From: Halomonas colorata
GTDB taxonomy: Bacteria > Pseudomonadota > Gammaproteobacteria > Pseudomonadales > Halomonadaceae
DNA length: 64,000 nucleotides
Assembly (NCBI RefSeq): GCF_014897985.1
Contig: NZ_JABUZA010000016.1
Coordinates: forward strand, 1-64,000
Direction: 5' to 3'
Shown: positions 1 through 8,842 of the stretch, piece by piece
Numbering within the stretch: position 1 is the first letter of the stretch
Layout: each line of letters opens with the position of its first letter
Notes under the pieces: model-generated
Told to the model about the DNA's origin: nothing
The model's database searches: none
What the model saw: the letters and a program-made list of their open reading frames with translations, nothing else
Program-made: the position numbers and the translations under genes

Positions 1-401
1 ATGAAGTGATGCCACAGCAACTCATGGGCCTTCACTATTGCTTGCCGATCGGCGTTCTGCTCCACCCGGCACAGCGTCGACTTGCCTGCCAGCGTATCCT
101 CTTCACCGAGCGCTGTCTGAAGGGCCTGATCATAGCGCAGGGCCTCATGGTCGTTGAAATCTTCATAGCCAGCGGCGACACCGAACACCCGCTGACGAAC
201 CAACGTGTCGAGCTTATGACGAACCTGTTCCGGTGAGCGGGGATCATGAAGCACGGCGGCCAAGCGGCGTGTTAGGCGATGCTGTTTATCGACTTCACGA
301 AGCAGGAGTAATCCGGCGTCCGACGTAATGTGGCCCCCGGAGAAGTCGGCTTCAATTTGGCGGCGAGAGAGTGGCGAGAAGGTCAGCTTTTCAGGTACCA
401 T
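1..401 (-). CDS. IS1380-family transposase, N-terminal part
   Basis: Reading leftward from an ATG at 401, an uninterrupted frame of 133 codons runs off the window. It starts MVPEKLTFSPLSRRQIEADF and continues with a conserved stretch around residues 25-45 (SDAGLLLLREVDKQ) and FNDHEALRYDQAL near residue 87. These are features of IS1380-type DDE transposases, which move their own element by cut-and-paste. The catalytic core lies outside the window, so whether the enzyme is intact is unknown. It appears to have inserted just upstream of the dioxygenase gene at 528, possibly removing that gene's first codons. Confidence 0.75.
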   Translation of the reverse strand, partial: MVPEKLTFSPLSRRQIEADFSGGHITSDAGLLLLREVDKQHRLTRRLAAVLHDPRSPEQVRHKLDTLVRQRVFGVAAGYEDFNDHEALRYDQALQTALGEEDTLAGKSTLCRVEQNADRQAIVKAHELLWHHF

Positions 402-501
402 TTTGGAAGCGGCTGTTGGTGTTGGTTTTTGGTGTAAGGCCCTGAAACGTTAACACTTTCAGCCGCTTTCTTTTATACCCTGTGAGAAATCCGGGCTAGG
501 A
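1..501 (-). mobile_element. IS1380-family element, partial (cut by window edge)
   Basis: The window opens inside an insertion sequence whose transposase reads leftward off the edge. The boundary near position 500 is inferred: a short G/C-rich sequence beginning CCTGTGAGAAATCC (about 479-500) sits between the transposase start and the next gene and is a plausible terminal inverted repeat. The other end is outside the window, so neither the repeat nor a target duplication can be confirmed. Confidence 0.6.
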
Positions 502-527
502 TTTTTAATGGTAAGGTTGAAGGTGAG

Positions 528-1460
528 ATGGCTTGGAAAGGTTCGGAGATCTGCGATAGCCGTTCATGGATTTGGGAATTTACTGACGAAGAACTAAGAG
601 TAATTAATGACGCTCTGAGCCATCTCAAGAAAAAGGGGGGGATAGCGCCTAATTTTAACAAGGAAGACTTTCCTATCCATAATATTAAGTCACGGATAGA
701 AAGCATTAATGAAGAGCTAGAGAATGGTAAAGGTTTTCTTTTAATTCGTGGCCTTGATGCTGGTAAGTATAGTGAGGAGGATCTGGCATCTATCTATTAT
801 GGGCTAGGCCTGCATATGGGAAGGCCGGTTACTCAGAATCCTAAAGGAGATATGCTAGGTGTAGTGAAGAACGTTGGTAACGTTAACGATAAGCGTGCCA
901 GAGTTTATGAAACAAATTCCTATTTGCCTTACCATACGGATCTTTCGGATGTTGTGGGCCTCCTTTCCATAAATAAGGCAAAATTGGGTGGTGTAAGTAG
1001 CTTGGTTAGTGCAGCAGCTATTTATAACACTATCTTAGAGGAGGCTCCAGATCTGCTCGAAGTTCTATATACCCCTTTCTATTTCGCTCATATTGGAGAT
1101 GATAACTATACTCCTTGTCCAATTTTTAGCTATCATGAGGGAAAGCTGAGCTGTCGATATCTCAGGAAGTATATTGATCTAGGTCATGAACTTAAGGGCG
1201 AACCTCTTTCGGCGGATCAAAAGGCAGCGTTGGATCTTGTTGACGATATTATTCACCGCAACGAGATTAAACTAGATATGATGCTGGAGCCTGGAGATAT
1301 TCAGTTTGCTAATAACTATATGGTTTTGCACTCGAGGAGCGCATTCGAAGACTACGCTGACGAGCAGCTTAAGAGAAAGCTGCTGCGACTGTGGCTGAAG
1401 ATGCCAAATGCTCGAAAATTGGCACCGGATTTTCCAGGTCGGAATGGGTTCTCGGATTGA
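528..1460 (+). CDS. TauD/TfdA-like Fe(II)/2-oxoglutarate dioxygenase
   Basis: A 310-residue protein of the clavaminate-synthase-like TauD/TfdA fold. These cytoplasmic enzymes couple decarboxylation of 2-oxoglutarate to hydroxylation of a small organic substrate. The facial triad is visible: His136 and Asp138 in YLPYHTDLSD, and distal His268 in MVLHSRSAF. Arg287 in RKLLRLW is the likely 2-oxoglutarate-binding arginine. The frame stays open upstream to about 486 (reading VEGEMAWKGSE), and relatives usually have a few more residues before the AWKGSE segment. The IS1380 end at about 500 may therefore have clipped the true start; ATG 528 is the best remaining start, with AAGGTGAG close upstream. 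The gene is clearly more AT-rich than the right half of the window, suggesting transfer. A TRAP binding-protein gene follows. The substrate is unknown. Confidence 0.8.
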   Translation: MAWKGSEICDSRSWIWEFTDEELRVINDALSHLKKKGGIAPNFNKEDFPIHNIKSRIESINEELENGKGFLLIRGLDAGKYSEEDLASIYYGLGLHMGRPVTQNPKGDMLGVVKNVGNVNDKRARVYETNSYLPYHTDLSDVVGLLSINKAKLGGVSSLVSAAAIYNTILEEAPDLLEVLYTPFYFAHIGDDNYTPCPIFSYHEGKLSCRYLRKYIDLGHELKGEPLSADQKAALDLVDDIIHRNEIKLDMMLEPGDIQFANNYMVLHSRSAFEDYADEQLKRKLLRLWLKMPNARKLAPDFPGRNGFSD

Positions 1461-1553
1461 GAGTATGAAACCTACATAACTTAAACTGGCAAGGTTGAGT
1501 GTGGTGGGCCGACCTAAGAAGTATTGGGGAAGGGCTGTGGGCTTGCTATAAAA

Positions 1554-1563
1554 TTCATGTGAT
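1554..1563 (+). promoter_or_regulatory. TTCATGTGAT motif upstream of dctP paralogue 1
   Basis: The exact decamer TTCATGTGAT, followed by ATTG, ends 62 bp before the ATG of the downstream TRAP binding-protein gene. The same decamer, in the same orientation relative to the gene, occurs before two other dctP paralogues (11550 and 33330) and before iacH (30310). A TATAAA-like stretch lies just upstream (1547-1552). It is a candidate activator site, inferred from repetition alone. Confidence 0.5.
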
Positions 1564-1625
1564 ATTGGGTGCATTGGTGCAACCGATGCGCCTGGTACAA
1601 CAACAAACTTATAGGCTTAAACGTC

Positions 1626-2681
1626 ATGACGAAGCAGACAACAAATTCGTACTCGACTCACCAGCGCTTGGCCCGTTCCTTCACCTTAGGTGCTCTCCTA
1701 GTTAGTCCGCTCATTATGATGCAGGTGCAGGCGAGCGAAATCACTCTTAACTACGCTTTCTTTGCGCCGGCTCAGACCTTTCCTGCAGTGCAGATGGAGC
1801 ATTGGGCAAAAGAACTTGAGCGGCGTACCGATGGCCGAGTATCGGTCAACACCTTTCCCGGTGGAACTCTGCTAACTGCCAACAATATGTATGATGGCGT
1901 GCAGAGTGGTGTCGCCGATATAGGTCTTTCTGTCACTTCATATGAGCCGGCTCGTTTTCCCTTGTTGAATATGGCGTCAGGGCTTACTGGTATTGATATT
2001 GATTCTACAGTCGGGAGTCAAGTAGTCTATGATTTGGTTAATGAATTCCCTCCTCAGCAACTAGGCTTAGAGGACTTTAAGGTTGTTATTGCTTTTGCTA
2101 TTCAGCCTAGCTATTTACACAGTAAAAAACCAGTGACATCTCTGGAAGATATAGAAGGGCTGGAACTTCGAGTTCCGGGCGATAATACTGATGTAATAGA
2201 GGCTCTCGGAGGGGTGCCAGTAGGGCTGAGCCAAGCTGAGGTGGGCGAGGCTCTACAGGCGGGTGTGGTTGATGGTTATGTGAGTTCACGAGAAGGATTG
2301 ATGGATCTCCAATATGCTCGTAGTGTTAAGTATGTCACTGATTATCCAATGACTAATGCTTTTCTAGTGGCAGTAATGAATCGTCAGCGCTGGGACTCTC
2401 TCCCTAAGGATGTCCAGCAGGTAATTGATGAGTTGGGCGCCGAGGTGGCCCACTTCGCTGGCGACTACTTAGATAGCCATATTGAAGAGTCACTGAACTG
2501 GGCCGCTGAGAACCATGGTGTTGAGACTCTGGTACTGAGTGACGAGGAGGCAGAACGTTGGGCTGAACGCCTGAAACCAATCAACGAGGCACGTTTGACG
2601 GAGGCGGCTGAGATGGGGCTGCCAGCTTATGAGTTTTATGACCGTATGATGGAATTGATTCAGAGTTATCGCCATCCCTGA
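1626..2681 (+). CDS. TRAP transporter solute-binding protein (DctP paralogue 1)
   Basis: A 351-residue periplasmic solute receptor of the DctP family. It captures a carboxylate-type ligand and hands it to a DctQM membrane pair. A signal peptide with a hydrophobic stretch (residues about 18-30) ends near QASEITLNYAFF. The mature protein carries the signature shared by four paralogues here: NYAFFAPAQTFPA, then VNTFPGGTLLTA, then GVADIGLSVTSYEP, with LELRVPGD in the ligand-binding lobe. I chose ATG 1626 over the earlier ATG at 1569 because it gives a clean signal peptide and leaves room for the upstream motif at 1554. Its own dctQ, directly downstream, is a pseudogene, so the protein now lacks a local membrane partner. 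The ligand cannot be told from sequence. Confidence 0.9.
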   Translation: MTKQTTNSYSTHQRLARSFTLGALLVSPLIMMQVQASEITLNYAFFAPAQTFPAVQMEHWAKELERRTDGRVSVNTFPGGTLLTANNMYDGVQSGVADIGLSVTSYEPARFPLLNMASGLTGIDIDSTVGSQVVYDLVNEFPPQQLGLEDFKVVIAFAIQPSYLHSKKPVTSLEDIEGLELRVPGDNTDVIEALGGVPVGLSQAEVGEALQAGVVDGYVSSREGLMDLQYARSVKYVTDYPMTNAFLVAVMNRQRWDSLPKDVQQVIDELGAEVAHFAGDYLDSHIEESLNWAAENHGVETLVLSDEEAERWAERLKPINEARLTEAAEMGLPAYEFYDRMMELIQSYRHP

Positions 2682-2751
2682 GCCGGGATCGTTCCTACTC
2701 TTGGTGACCCTATGTCGCCAGGAGTGATTGAGGCAGTGGGGCAATCGATAC

Positions 2752-3045
2752 ATGTATAGACTCAATTTGCTGATAGGCCGTGGACTGCTGGGTGTTCTTG
2801 GTGACAGCCAATATAGTGATGCGGCAGGTGGGACCTTCTTTTGGGGGAACTAGCTAGGTTGTTGGCTGGTTGACACCAGTAGTGGTTTCCCCCTCACTGG
2901 CTTATGCACAGCTGAACAAGGCCCATGTGGAACTGGATATTTTGGTAGCACATTTCCCTTATCGTCTACAAGCAGTTACTTGGTCAAAGTACCCAATGGC
3001 CTCTGGCATGGTTGCGTTATCGGCATCCAGTCCAGCAATGTAATC
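2752..3045 (+). pseudogene. dctQ remnant (TRAP small membrane subunit), truncated by IS3
   Basis: This stretch reads as a decayed copy of the DctQ encoded at 31658-32134. From ATG 2752 the first frame gives MYRLNLLIGRGLLG. After a shift the frame starting near 2790 gives VFLVTANIVMRQVGPSFGGT, a TAG stop replacing the Glu codon of the intact copy, then VVGWLTPVVV and AHVELDILVAHF. Similarity fades after about 2990, and the IS3 inverted repeat starts at 3046. At least one frameshift and one nonsense change are visible, and the 3' end plus any dctM are gone. DctP paralogue 1 therefore once had its own membrane subunits. Confidence 0.85.
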
Positions 3046-3084
3046 TGAACCGCCCCGGTTATTCCGGAGATCGGTTTGTTTGAG

Positions 3085-3980
<896 letters not shown>

Positions 3981-3984
<4 letters not shown>

Positions 3985-4298
3985 TTGGGTTTGCGGTAGA
4001 ACTCCGTCTGGGCGGAAAAAGCAGCCGCCTTACGGAGAATTTCATTGGCGCGCTTCAATTCGACGTTTTCACGCTCTAGCTGCTTGAGTCGTTCATTTTC
4101 AGGCAGGTCAGCCGAGCTATCTTCCTGCGTGAGTTCTAAGCGTTTGCACCAGGCTCTTAAGGTCTCTGGTGAACAGCCAAACTTGCTGGCAATGGAGCAG
4201 ATCGCCGCCCACTTGGACGGGTATTCGCCTTGCTGTTCAAGGACTAATCGAACAGCTCGCTCCCGGACTTCTGGGGAATATCGTTTTGGTGAGTTCAT
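3981..4298 (-). CDS. IS3-family OrfA (helix-turn-helix)
   Basis: A 105-residue OrfA of the IS3 family that binds the element's ends. The N-terminal HTH region reads RYSPEVRERAVRLVLEQQGE, with FGCSPETLRAWCKR as the recognition part. The C-terminal leucine-zipper-like ERLKQLERENVELKRANEIL is the oligomerisation segment. The end overlaps the start of orfB by 4 bp, the usual arrangement for -1 frameshifting. OrfA itself looks complete, but its partner orfB is broken. Confidence 0.88.
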
Positions 4299-4352
4299 AA
4301 CTCCACCCTCTCAAGATATGGAGTCTCCGGTAAAGCCGGGGCGGTTCACGTC

Positions 4353-4916
4353 GTAACGAAAAGGATTTCCACAATACTCAGGACCTGTTGAAGGCGCTTC
4401 AGGCACGCGAGGATCAGGGCGATCTCGAGTTCTATTGCTTTGATGAATCAGGCTTTTCGCAAGCATCGTCGGTACCATATGCGTGGAGCCCAATCGGCAA
4501 ACCATGGGAGGTAACTGCCTATTCCCGTGGACGAAGCTAAACGTACTGGGGTTTCTCGGTCAAGCCGGAAAGCTGGTTTATCACACAACAATCGGGGACA
4601 GACACTTATCGAAGCGTTTGACCGGTTTATGGTCCAAAAGGATCCGGAGAGCTTCGCTGTTGTGGTGCTGGACAATGCCAGCATGCATCGCTCCAGGGCA
4701 TTCAGGCGCAGGATAGTAGACTGGATGTCACATCGGGTGCATCTGGGCTACCTGCCGGCCTACTCACCGGAGCTGAATCTGATCGAGATTCTGTGGCGTT
4801 AGACGAAATATACCTGGCTGCCCTTGAGAGCTTACCTCTCGTTTGATCGCCTGTGTAATGAGGTACACTGCCTGCTGAGTGGCTACGGCACTGATCGCAC
4901 GATTAGTTTTGAATAG
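4353..4916 (+). pseudogene. IS630-family transposase remnant
   Basis: A degenerate DDE transposase of the IS630/Tc1-like group, read in shifting frames. It shows YCFDESGFSQASSVPYAW (first Asp), KLNVLGFLGQAGKLVYHTT, AVVVLDNASMHRS (second Asp) and YSPELNLIEILWR (Glu). A TAG stop follows ILWR at about 4801, and the tail TKYTWLPLRAYLSFDRLCNE continues to a stop at 4914-4916. The N-terminal third is missing because the IS3 element abuts it at 4348. It is not functional. Confidence 0.85.
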
Positions 4917-5068
4917 GCACTTAAGCTACAGGCAATAGCGATGCTAACAGGCTGGGGTGGGCTATAGGATAAAAGGCTCTCACTGCTAACAAAGTAGGAA
5001 AATTATTATAGCTATCATGGTAACAAAGTGGATTTAAACAGCAGATGTAATCGCTAAAAATTTATGAT

Positions 5069-5545
5069 TTAGATAGCATTCAAATTATGGAACATCTTAC
5101 TCAGGCACTGGTTAATGTAAACAACCTCCTGCTTGCTGAAATCGGCGAACGCTTTTTCCACTAAACGGCCTGTGACTTGTCTTGCAATATCCAGCTTTGC
5201 TTCACCCATTTCGGTAATCTCAACTTCAGTAACCCGTCCATCCTGAGGGCTTACTTCGGTTGTCAGTAACCCAGCTTCTTGCATGCGATATACAATTTTG
5301 GTGATGGTTGATAGCTTTGCAACAGCATGTACTGATATATCCGACATGCTAAGACGCCCATGCTCATGCAGAATCATCAATATGCGCCATTTTGAAGAAC
5401 TGAGGCCATGTGGTTTCAGTAAGAAATCCACATCAGCGCAGTGCTTTGCATTCAGCCTTGCGACCCAATAAAAAGGGAAGTCGCGCGAACGGAAATCATC
5501 GGCCAGAGGAAAAAACGAAGAGGATAATCCTTCCTTATCGACCAT
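5069..5545 (-). CDS. iacR: MarR-family regulator (candidate IacR)
   Basis: A 158-residue winged-helix repressor of the MarR family. After an N-terminal dimerisation helix (FPFYWVARLNAKHCADVDFL) comes the HTH: LSSSKWRILMILHEHGRLSM, then AKLSTITKIVYRMQEAGLL (recognition helix) and the wing around SPQDGRVTEVEIT. ATG 5545 is preferred to the TTG 15 bp upstream because GGGTGG sits about 7 bp before it. iac clusters of known IAA degraders carry a MarR-type repressor, iacR. This is the only free-standing MarR gene in the window, hence the candidate assignment, although it lies 11 kb from the iac genes. It is divergent from an AraC-type gene. Confidence 0.6.
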   Translation of the reverse strand: MVDKEGLSSSFFPLADDFRSRDFPFYWVARLNAKHCADVDFLLKPHGLSSSKWRILMILHEHGRLSMSDISVHAVAKLSTITKIVYRMQEAGLLTTEVSPQDGRVTEVEITEMGEAKLDIARQVTGRLVEKAFADFSKQEVVYINQCLSKMFHNLNAI

Positions 5546-5568
5546 AGATATGCCACCCAAAAAAATAG

Positions 5569-5580
5569 TAGATTATTCTA
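5569..5580. promoter_or_regulatory. Possible MarR operator, TAGA-N4-TCTA
   Basis: The dyad TAGATTATTCTA lies 24 bp upstream of the MarR start, in the space between it and the divergent AraC gene. MarR repressors usually bind such short dyads in their own promoters. The dyad is short and could be chance. Confidence 0.3.
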
Positions 5581-5702
5581 GCATATAACGAATAGAGTGT
5601 AAGTAGATGCAGCCCAAGAAGATAGCCTGCCATTGACGCTTTAACGTAGCACGCCTATTCACCTTCCAGATATATTGATGAGGTCAACCCTTGAGGTAAA
5701 AC

Positions 5703-6728
5703 ATGGCTAAAACGTCATTTCTGTTGCAGAAACACGGCGTACTCCATACAGATTCACAAGACGCTATCCGAGAACGTGTCGCCCATTACTTATGCCCGCA
5801 TAATATGCGCCTGTTTGACGGAACACCGCTGGCATCTCGTATGAGCGCCGTAAGTTTTGATCAGTTGTCGATTATTGAATTGCAGTACGGTGCCAACGTC
5901 GAAATCGATCCGGAGGATGAGGCTAACGTCTACCTATTTCGTGTCACGCTTGAGGGTCAGGGGGTTATTATTTACCACGATCGGCAAGTGAGTATGGTTC
6001 AAGGCGGCGTGACTGTGACTTCCCCCTGCCAACGTGCGCTTATTCAAACCTCGCAAAATTGCCATAACATTATTGTGCGCATTCCTCGTCATCAGTTAGA
6101 ACAACGATTAGCCCGCCGCCTCCAGCAGCCTGTTAATCTACCGATTATCTTTGATCACTATGCTCCCGAGCATTCGCCAGGCACAGAGTTCCTGCTCAAT
6201 ACTATCAAGTACTTTGCCCATTTCACTGATTTGCATCTTAAGCATCCTGGCTCTGAGGAGCAGGTCAAGCGGATGGAAGACTACCTCTATGACAGCCTTC
6301 TAGGGCTTTTCAAGCATAACTATAGCCAGCGCTTGCAGGCAAATACCTCACCACTTCCTCACTATGTGAAAAGCGCTAAGCAGCATATTGATCAACACCT
6401 GAAACAGGGCATCGCTCTTAATACTTTGGCGCATAAGGTAGGAGTGTCGACACGCACGCTGCAATATGGTTTCCAACAGTTTATAGGGCTTTCACCCAAG
6501 GCCTACCTTACACAGCAACGTCTGCAAAGCGTGCATGAAACTCTCTTGAAAGCCCCCCGGGGCCAGCGCGTTACCGATATCGTACTGCAGCATGGCATCA
6601 ATAGTCTGGGGCATTTTACCACACAGTACAGAGAAGTTTATGGCGTCACACCAGTACAAACGCTGCACGCCAACCACCACCATACAATGAACAGAACGCT
6701 CCCCCTCGACTCCTCATCTCTTTGCTAG
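5703..6728 (+). CDS. AraC/XylS-family transcriptional activator
   Basis: A 341-residue regulator with an N-terminal ligand-sensing domain of the AraC-binding type (about residues 30-180) and a C-terminal double HTH. The DNA-binding domain starts near HYVKSAKQHIDQHL, with the first HTH in IALNTLAHKVGVSTRTLQYG and the second in VTDIVLQHGINSLGHFTTQY. AraC proteins of this layout activate nearby catabolic genes on binding an aromatic or carboxylate inducer. It lies between the MarR gene and the dctP2-dehydrogenase operon. It is a natural candidate to bind the TTCATGTGAT motif found before three dctP genes and iacH, but that link is only inferred. Confidence 0.85.
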   Translation: MAKTSFLLQKHGVLHTDSQDAIRERVAHYLCPHNMRLFDGTPLASRMSAVSFDQLSIIELQYGANVEIDPEDEANVYLFRVTLEGQGVIIYHDRQVSMVQGGVTVTSPCQRALIQTSQNCHNIIVRIPRHQLEQRLARRLQQPVNLPIIFDHYAPEHSPGTEFLLNTIKYFAHFTDLHLKHPGSEEQVKRMEDYLYDSLLGLFKHNYSQRLQANTSPLPHYVKSAKQHIDQHLKQGIALNTLAHKVGVSTRTLQYGFQQFIGLSPKAYLTQQRLQSVHETLLKAPRGQRVTDIVLQHGINSLGHFTTQYREVYGVTPVQTLHANHHHTMNRTLPLDSSSLC

Positions 6729-6730
6729 CG

Positions 6731-7798
6731 TTACTGCACCCCGGCACGGTATGTCTCAAAGAGTTCATTCATGCGTGCCACAAAGTCGTATGCGGGCAGT
6801 CCTTGCCCGTCTGCGTCCGAGAGTATTATGTCGTTGACTGGCGCCAGCCGTTCATTCCAGCGAGCCGTTTCCTCCGCGGAGAGAGAGATCACCTCAACAC
6901 CCTCTTCGTCTTCCGCCCACTCTAGGGAGCGCTGAATATGCTCGTCAAGATACTGACCGGTGAACGCCGCCATCTCTGATGCAAGTTCATCAATCACATC
7001 TTGCACATCAGGGGGTAACGATTCCCATTTTTCCTGGGTCATCAACGCCGCAAAGATGGTATTAGTCAACGGATAATCGGTCACATGCTTGACATTACGC
7101 GCAAATTGCAAATCCATCAGCACTTCTCGGGAAGCCGCGTACCCATCGATAATGCCTGATTGTAAGGCTTCGCCGGCGTCCGCTTGGGACATGCCGACAG
7201 CGGTAATGCCCAATGCATCCAGCGCCCTAGAGTTATCGCCAGAAATCCTGATTTCCAGCCCCTCTGCATCTTCGAGCTGGCGGACGGGGCCAATGGTTTG
7301 GAGGTAAGCTGGCTCCGAGGTAAACGCTGTGATCACCTTGAACCCATCAAGTCCCGGCATCTGTTCGCCAAATTCCTGGGTAAGCTGATAGACCGTTCGG
7401 CTGGCAATTTCGGAGTTAACGTCTTGACCTGTCATGCTCCCAGTTAGATTGATCAGTGGAAAACGCCCCGGCTCATAGGAAGTGGCGGAAAGACCAATAT
7501 CGGCCACGCCGTTGAGCACACCGTCGTACATGTTGCTAGCGGTAAGCAATGTCCCTCCAGGGAAAAGCGAGACCTCGACACGCTCATTTGTTCGCTCATT
7601 GATCTCCTCTGCCCAGCGCTTCATTTGAATAGCAGGGAAGCTCTGAGCAGGCGCAAAGAAGGCATAACTTAACGTAATAACGGCACTATCCTCATCAGGG
7701 GTGCTCGGTAGATTCTTATCCTGGGTGTCGCTACATCCTATCAAGGCCATAGTAGCTGCCAATACGGGCAACCTGCTGACCCACTGTTTGGTATTCAT
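6731..7798 (-). CDS. TRAP solute-binding lipoprotein (DctP paralogue 2)
   Basis: A 355-residue DctP-family receptor. ATG 7798 follows AGAGGGAAAGGGATC and gives a lipoprotein signal peptide ending in a LIGC lipobox (Cys at about residue 22), so this paralogue is likely membrane-anchored, unlike the other three. The mature part has the family signature LSYAFFAPAQSFPAIQ, LFPGGTLLTASNMYDG and GVADIGLSATSYEP. It is the last gene of a three-gene unit (opine dehydrogenase, hydroxyacyl-CoA dehydrogenase, dctP), 24 bp after its neighbour. No DctQM lies nearby, so it must share one encoded elsewhere, perhaps 30372-32134. Confidence 0.88.
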   Translation of the reverse strand: MNTKQWVSRLPVLAATMALIGCSDTQDKNLPSTPDEDSAVITLSYAFFAPAQSFPAIQMKRWAEEINERTNERVEVSLFPGGTLLTASNMYDGVLNGVADIGLSATSYEPGRFPLINLTGSMTGQDVNSEIASRTVYQLTQEFGEQMPGLDGFKVITAFTSEPAYLQTIGPVRQLEDAEGLEIRISGDNSRALDALGITAVGMSQADAGEALQSGIIDGYAASREVLMDLQFARNVKHVTDYPLTNTIFAALMTQEKWESLPPDVQDVIDELASEMAAFTGQYLDEHIQRSLEWAEDEEGVEVISLSAEETARWNERLAPVNDIILSDADGQGLPAYDFVARMNELFETYRAGVQ

Positions 7799-7822
7799 GA
7801 TCCCTTTCCCTCTTGAGAGCAC

Positions 7823-8818
7823 TTACGAATCCGGTTGGGTGTCGCCGCTTGCCTTGACGACGGGCATGAGTTCCAACAGCGCCAACCGCTTGAGGAAAGC
7901 ATCTGAGCGCTGTCGGCGGCGTTGCTTCAAATCAACATCTGCGTAATCGAAAAAACCTGCGCCATCCTGAAAACCACGTCGCTGTTTTTGCATATTTTGA
8001 GTAATGATGTCAGGCGACTTAAAGCGACCATCAAGTTTGTCGCATAGGTAGTTAGATGCGTAATAAAGCGTATCGCCGCCGCCCCAGTCGATAAACTCCA
8101 GTACACCAAGCACCGAATACCGAAGGCCAAGACCGACCCTGATCGCCACATCAACGTCTTCAGCGCTAGCCACTCCCTCCTCAACAAGGCGTGCGGCTTC
8201 ATTCATCAGCAGTACCTGTAAACGGGGCACAATGTAGCCGGGTGCCGCCTCGCACAGAACAGGCACCTTACCGATCCCCTTGAGTACGTCAAACAGCACA
8301 TCTATGTAGCGCTGTTCGGTCTCTTTGCTGCGACTGACCTCGACCAACGGCATCAGGTGAGCGGGATTAAGCCAGTGAGCGTTCATGAAACGAGCTGAAT
8401 TGGAAACCATGCCCGAAAGCTCGCTAACCAGGAAAGTAGAGGTCGTCGAGGTGATAACGACCTCCTCACTCAAGTGCTGGCTTGCCCAAGCCAGTCCTTT
8501 CTGCTTGATCTCAAGAACCTCTGGCAGTGCTTCAAACACCAGCCTGCCGCCCATCAGTGCTACTACCTCCTGATGGCCAATAAAGTGCAAATGTGCCGCC
8601 ATAGGCGCCATCTGCTCCGTCTGTAGTAACTGCTTATCTCGAAGATAAGTAAGCTCTAACATCAAACGGCTACGCGCCTGTGCGTAATAGTGCTCTCGCT
8701 CGCTAGCCGGACGCGGCTTGAAATCAACTAACACGACATCTTGTCCGGCAAGGATGAACGAAAGTGCGATGCCTTCGCCCATTCGCCCTGCGCCCAATAC
8801 AATAATCGGATTTTGCAC
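7823..8818 (-). CDS. 3-hydroxyacyl-CoA dehydrogenase-family oxidoreductase
   Basis: A 331-residue cytoplasmic NAD-dependent dehydrogenase. The N-terminal Rossmann fold has the glycine-rich VLGAGRMGEGIA (residues 7-18). TSTTSTFLVSEL and FMNAHWLNPAHLMPLVEV near residues 125-160 match the 3-hydroxyacyl-CoA dehydrogenase family, including its carnitine/gulonate dehydrogenase relatives. The C-terminal helical domain contains APGYIVPRLQVLLMNEAARL. The start is GTG 8818, supported by CAGGAG upstream. It lies between an opine-dehydrogenase-like gene and a TRAP receptor gene with 24-bp gaps, so the three are probably co-transcribed. A single-domain enzyme in this setting is more likely to oxidise a small hydroxy acid than a fatty acyl-CoA, but the substrate is unknown. 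Confidence 0.82.
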   Translation of the reverse strand: MQNPIIVLGAGRMGEGIALSFILAGQDVVLVDFKPRPASEREHYYAQARSRLMLELTYLRDKQLLQTEQMAPMAAHLHFIGHQEVVALMGGRLVFEALPEVLEIKQKGLAWASQHLSEEVVITSTTSTFLVSELSGMVSNSARFMNAHWLNPAHLMPLVEVSRSKETEQRYIDVLFDVLKGIGKVPVLCEAAPGYIVPRLQVLLMNEAARLVEEGVASAEDVDVAIRVGLGLRYSVLGVLEFIDWGGGDTLYYASNYLCDKLDGRFKSPDIITQNMQKQRRGFQDGAGFFDYADVDLKQRRRQRSDAFLKRLALLELMPVVKASGDTQPDS

Positions 8819-8842
8819 GCAGCCCTCTCCTGTATTGATGGC

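Noticed and set aside
5569..5580. TAGATTATTCTA dyad as a strong MarR operator
   Set aside because: Only four bases per half-site; kept as a low-confidence feature and not as a finding.
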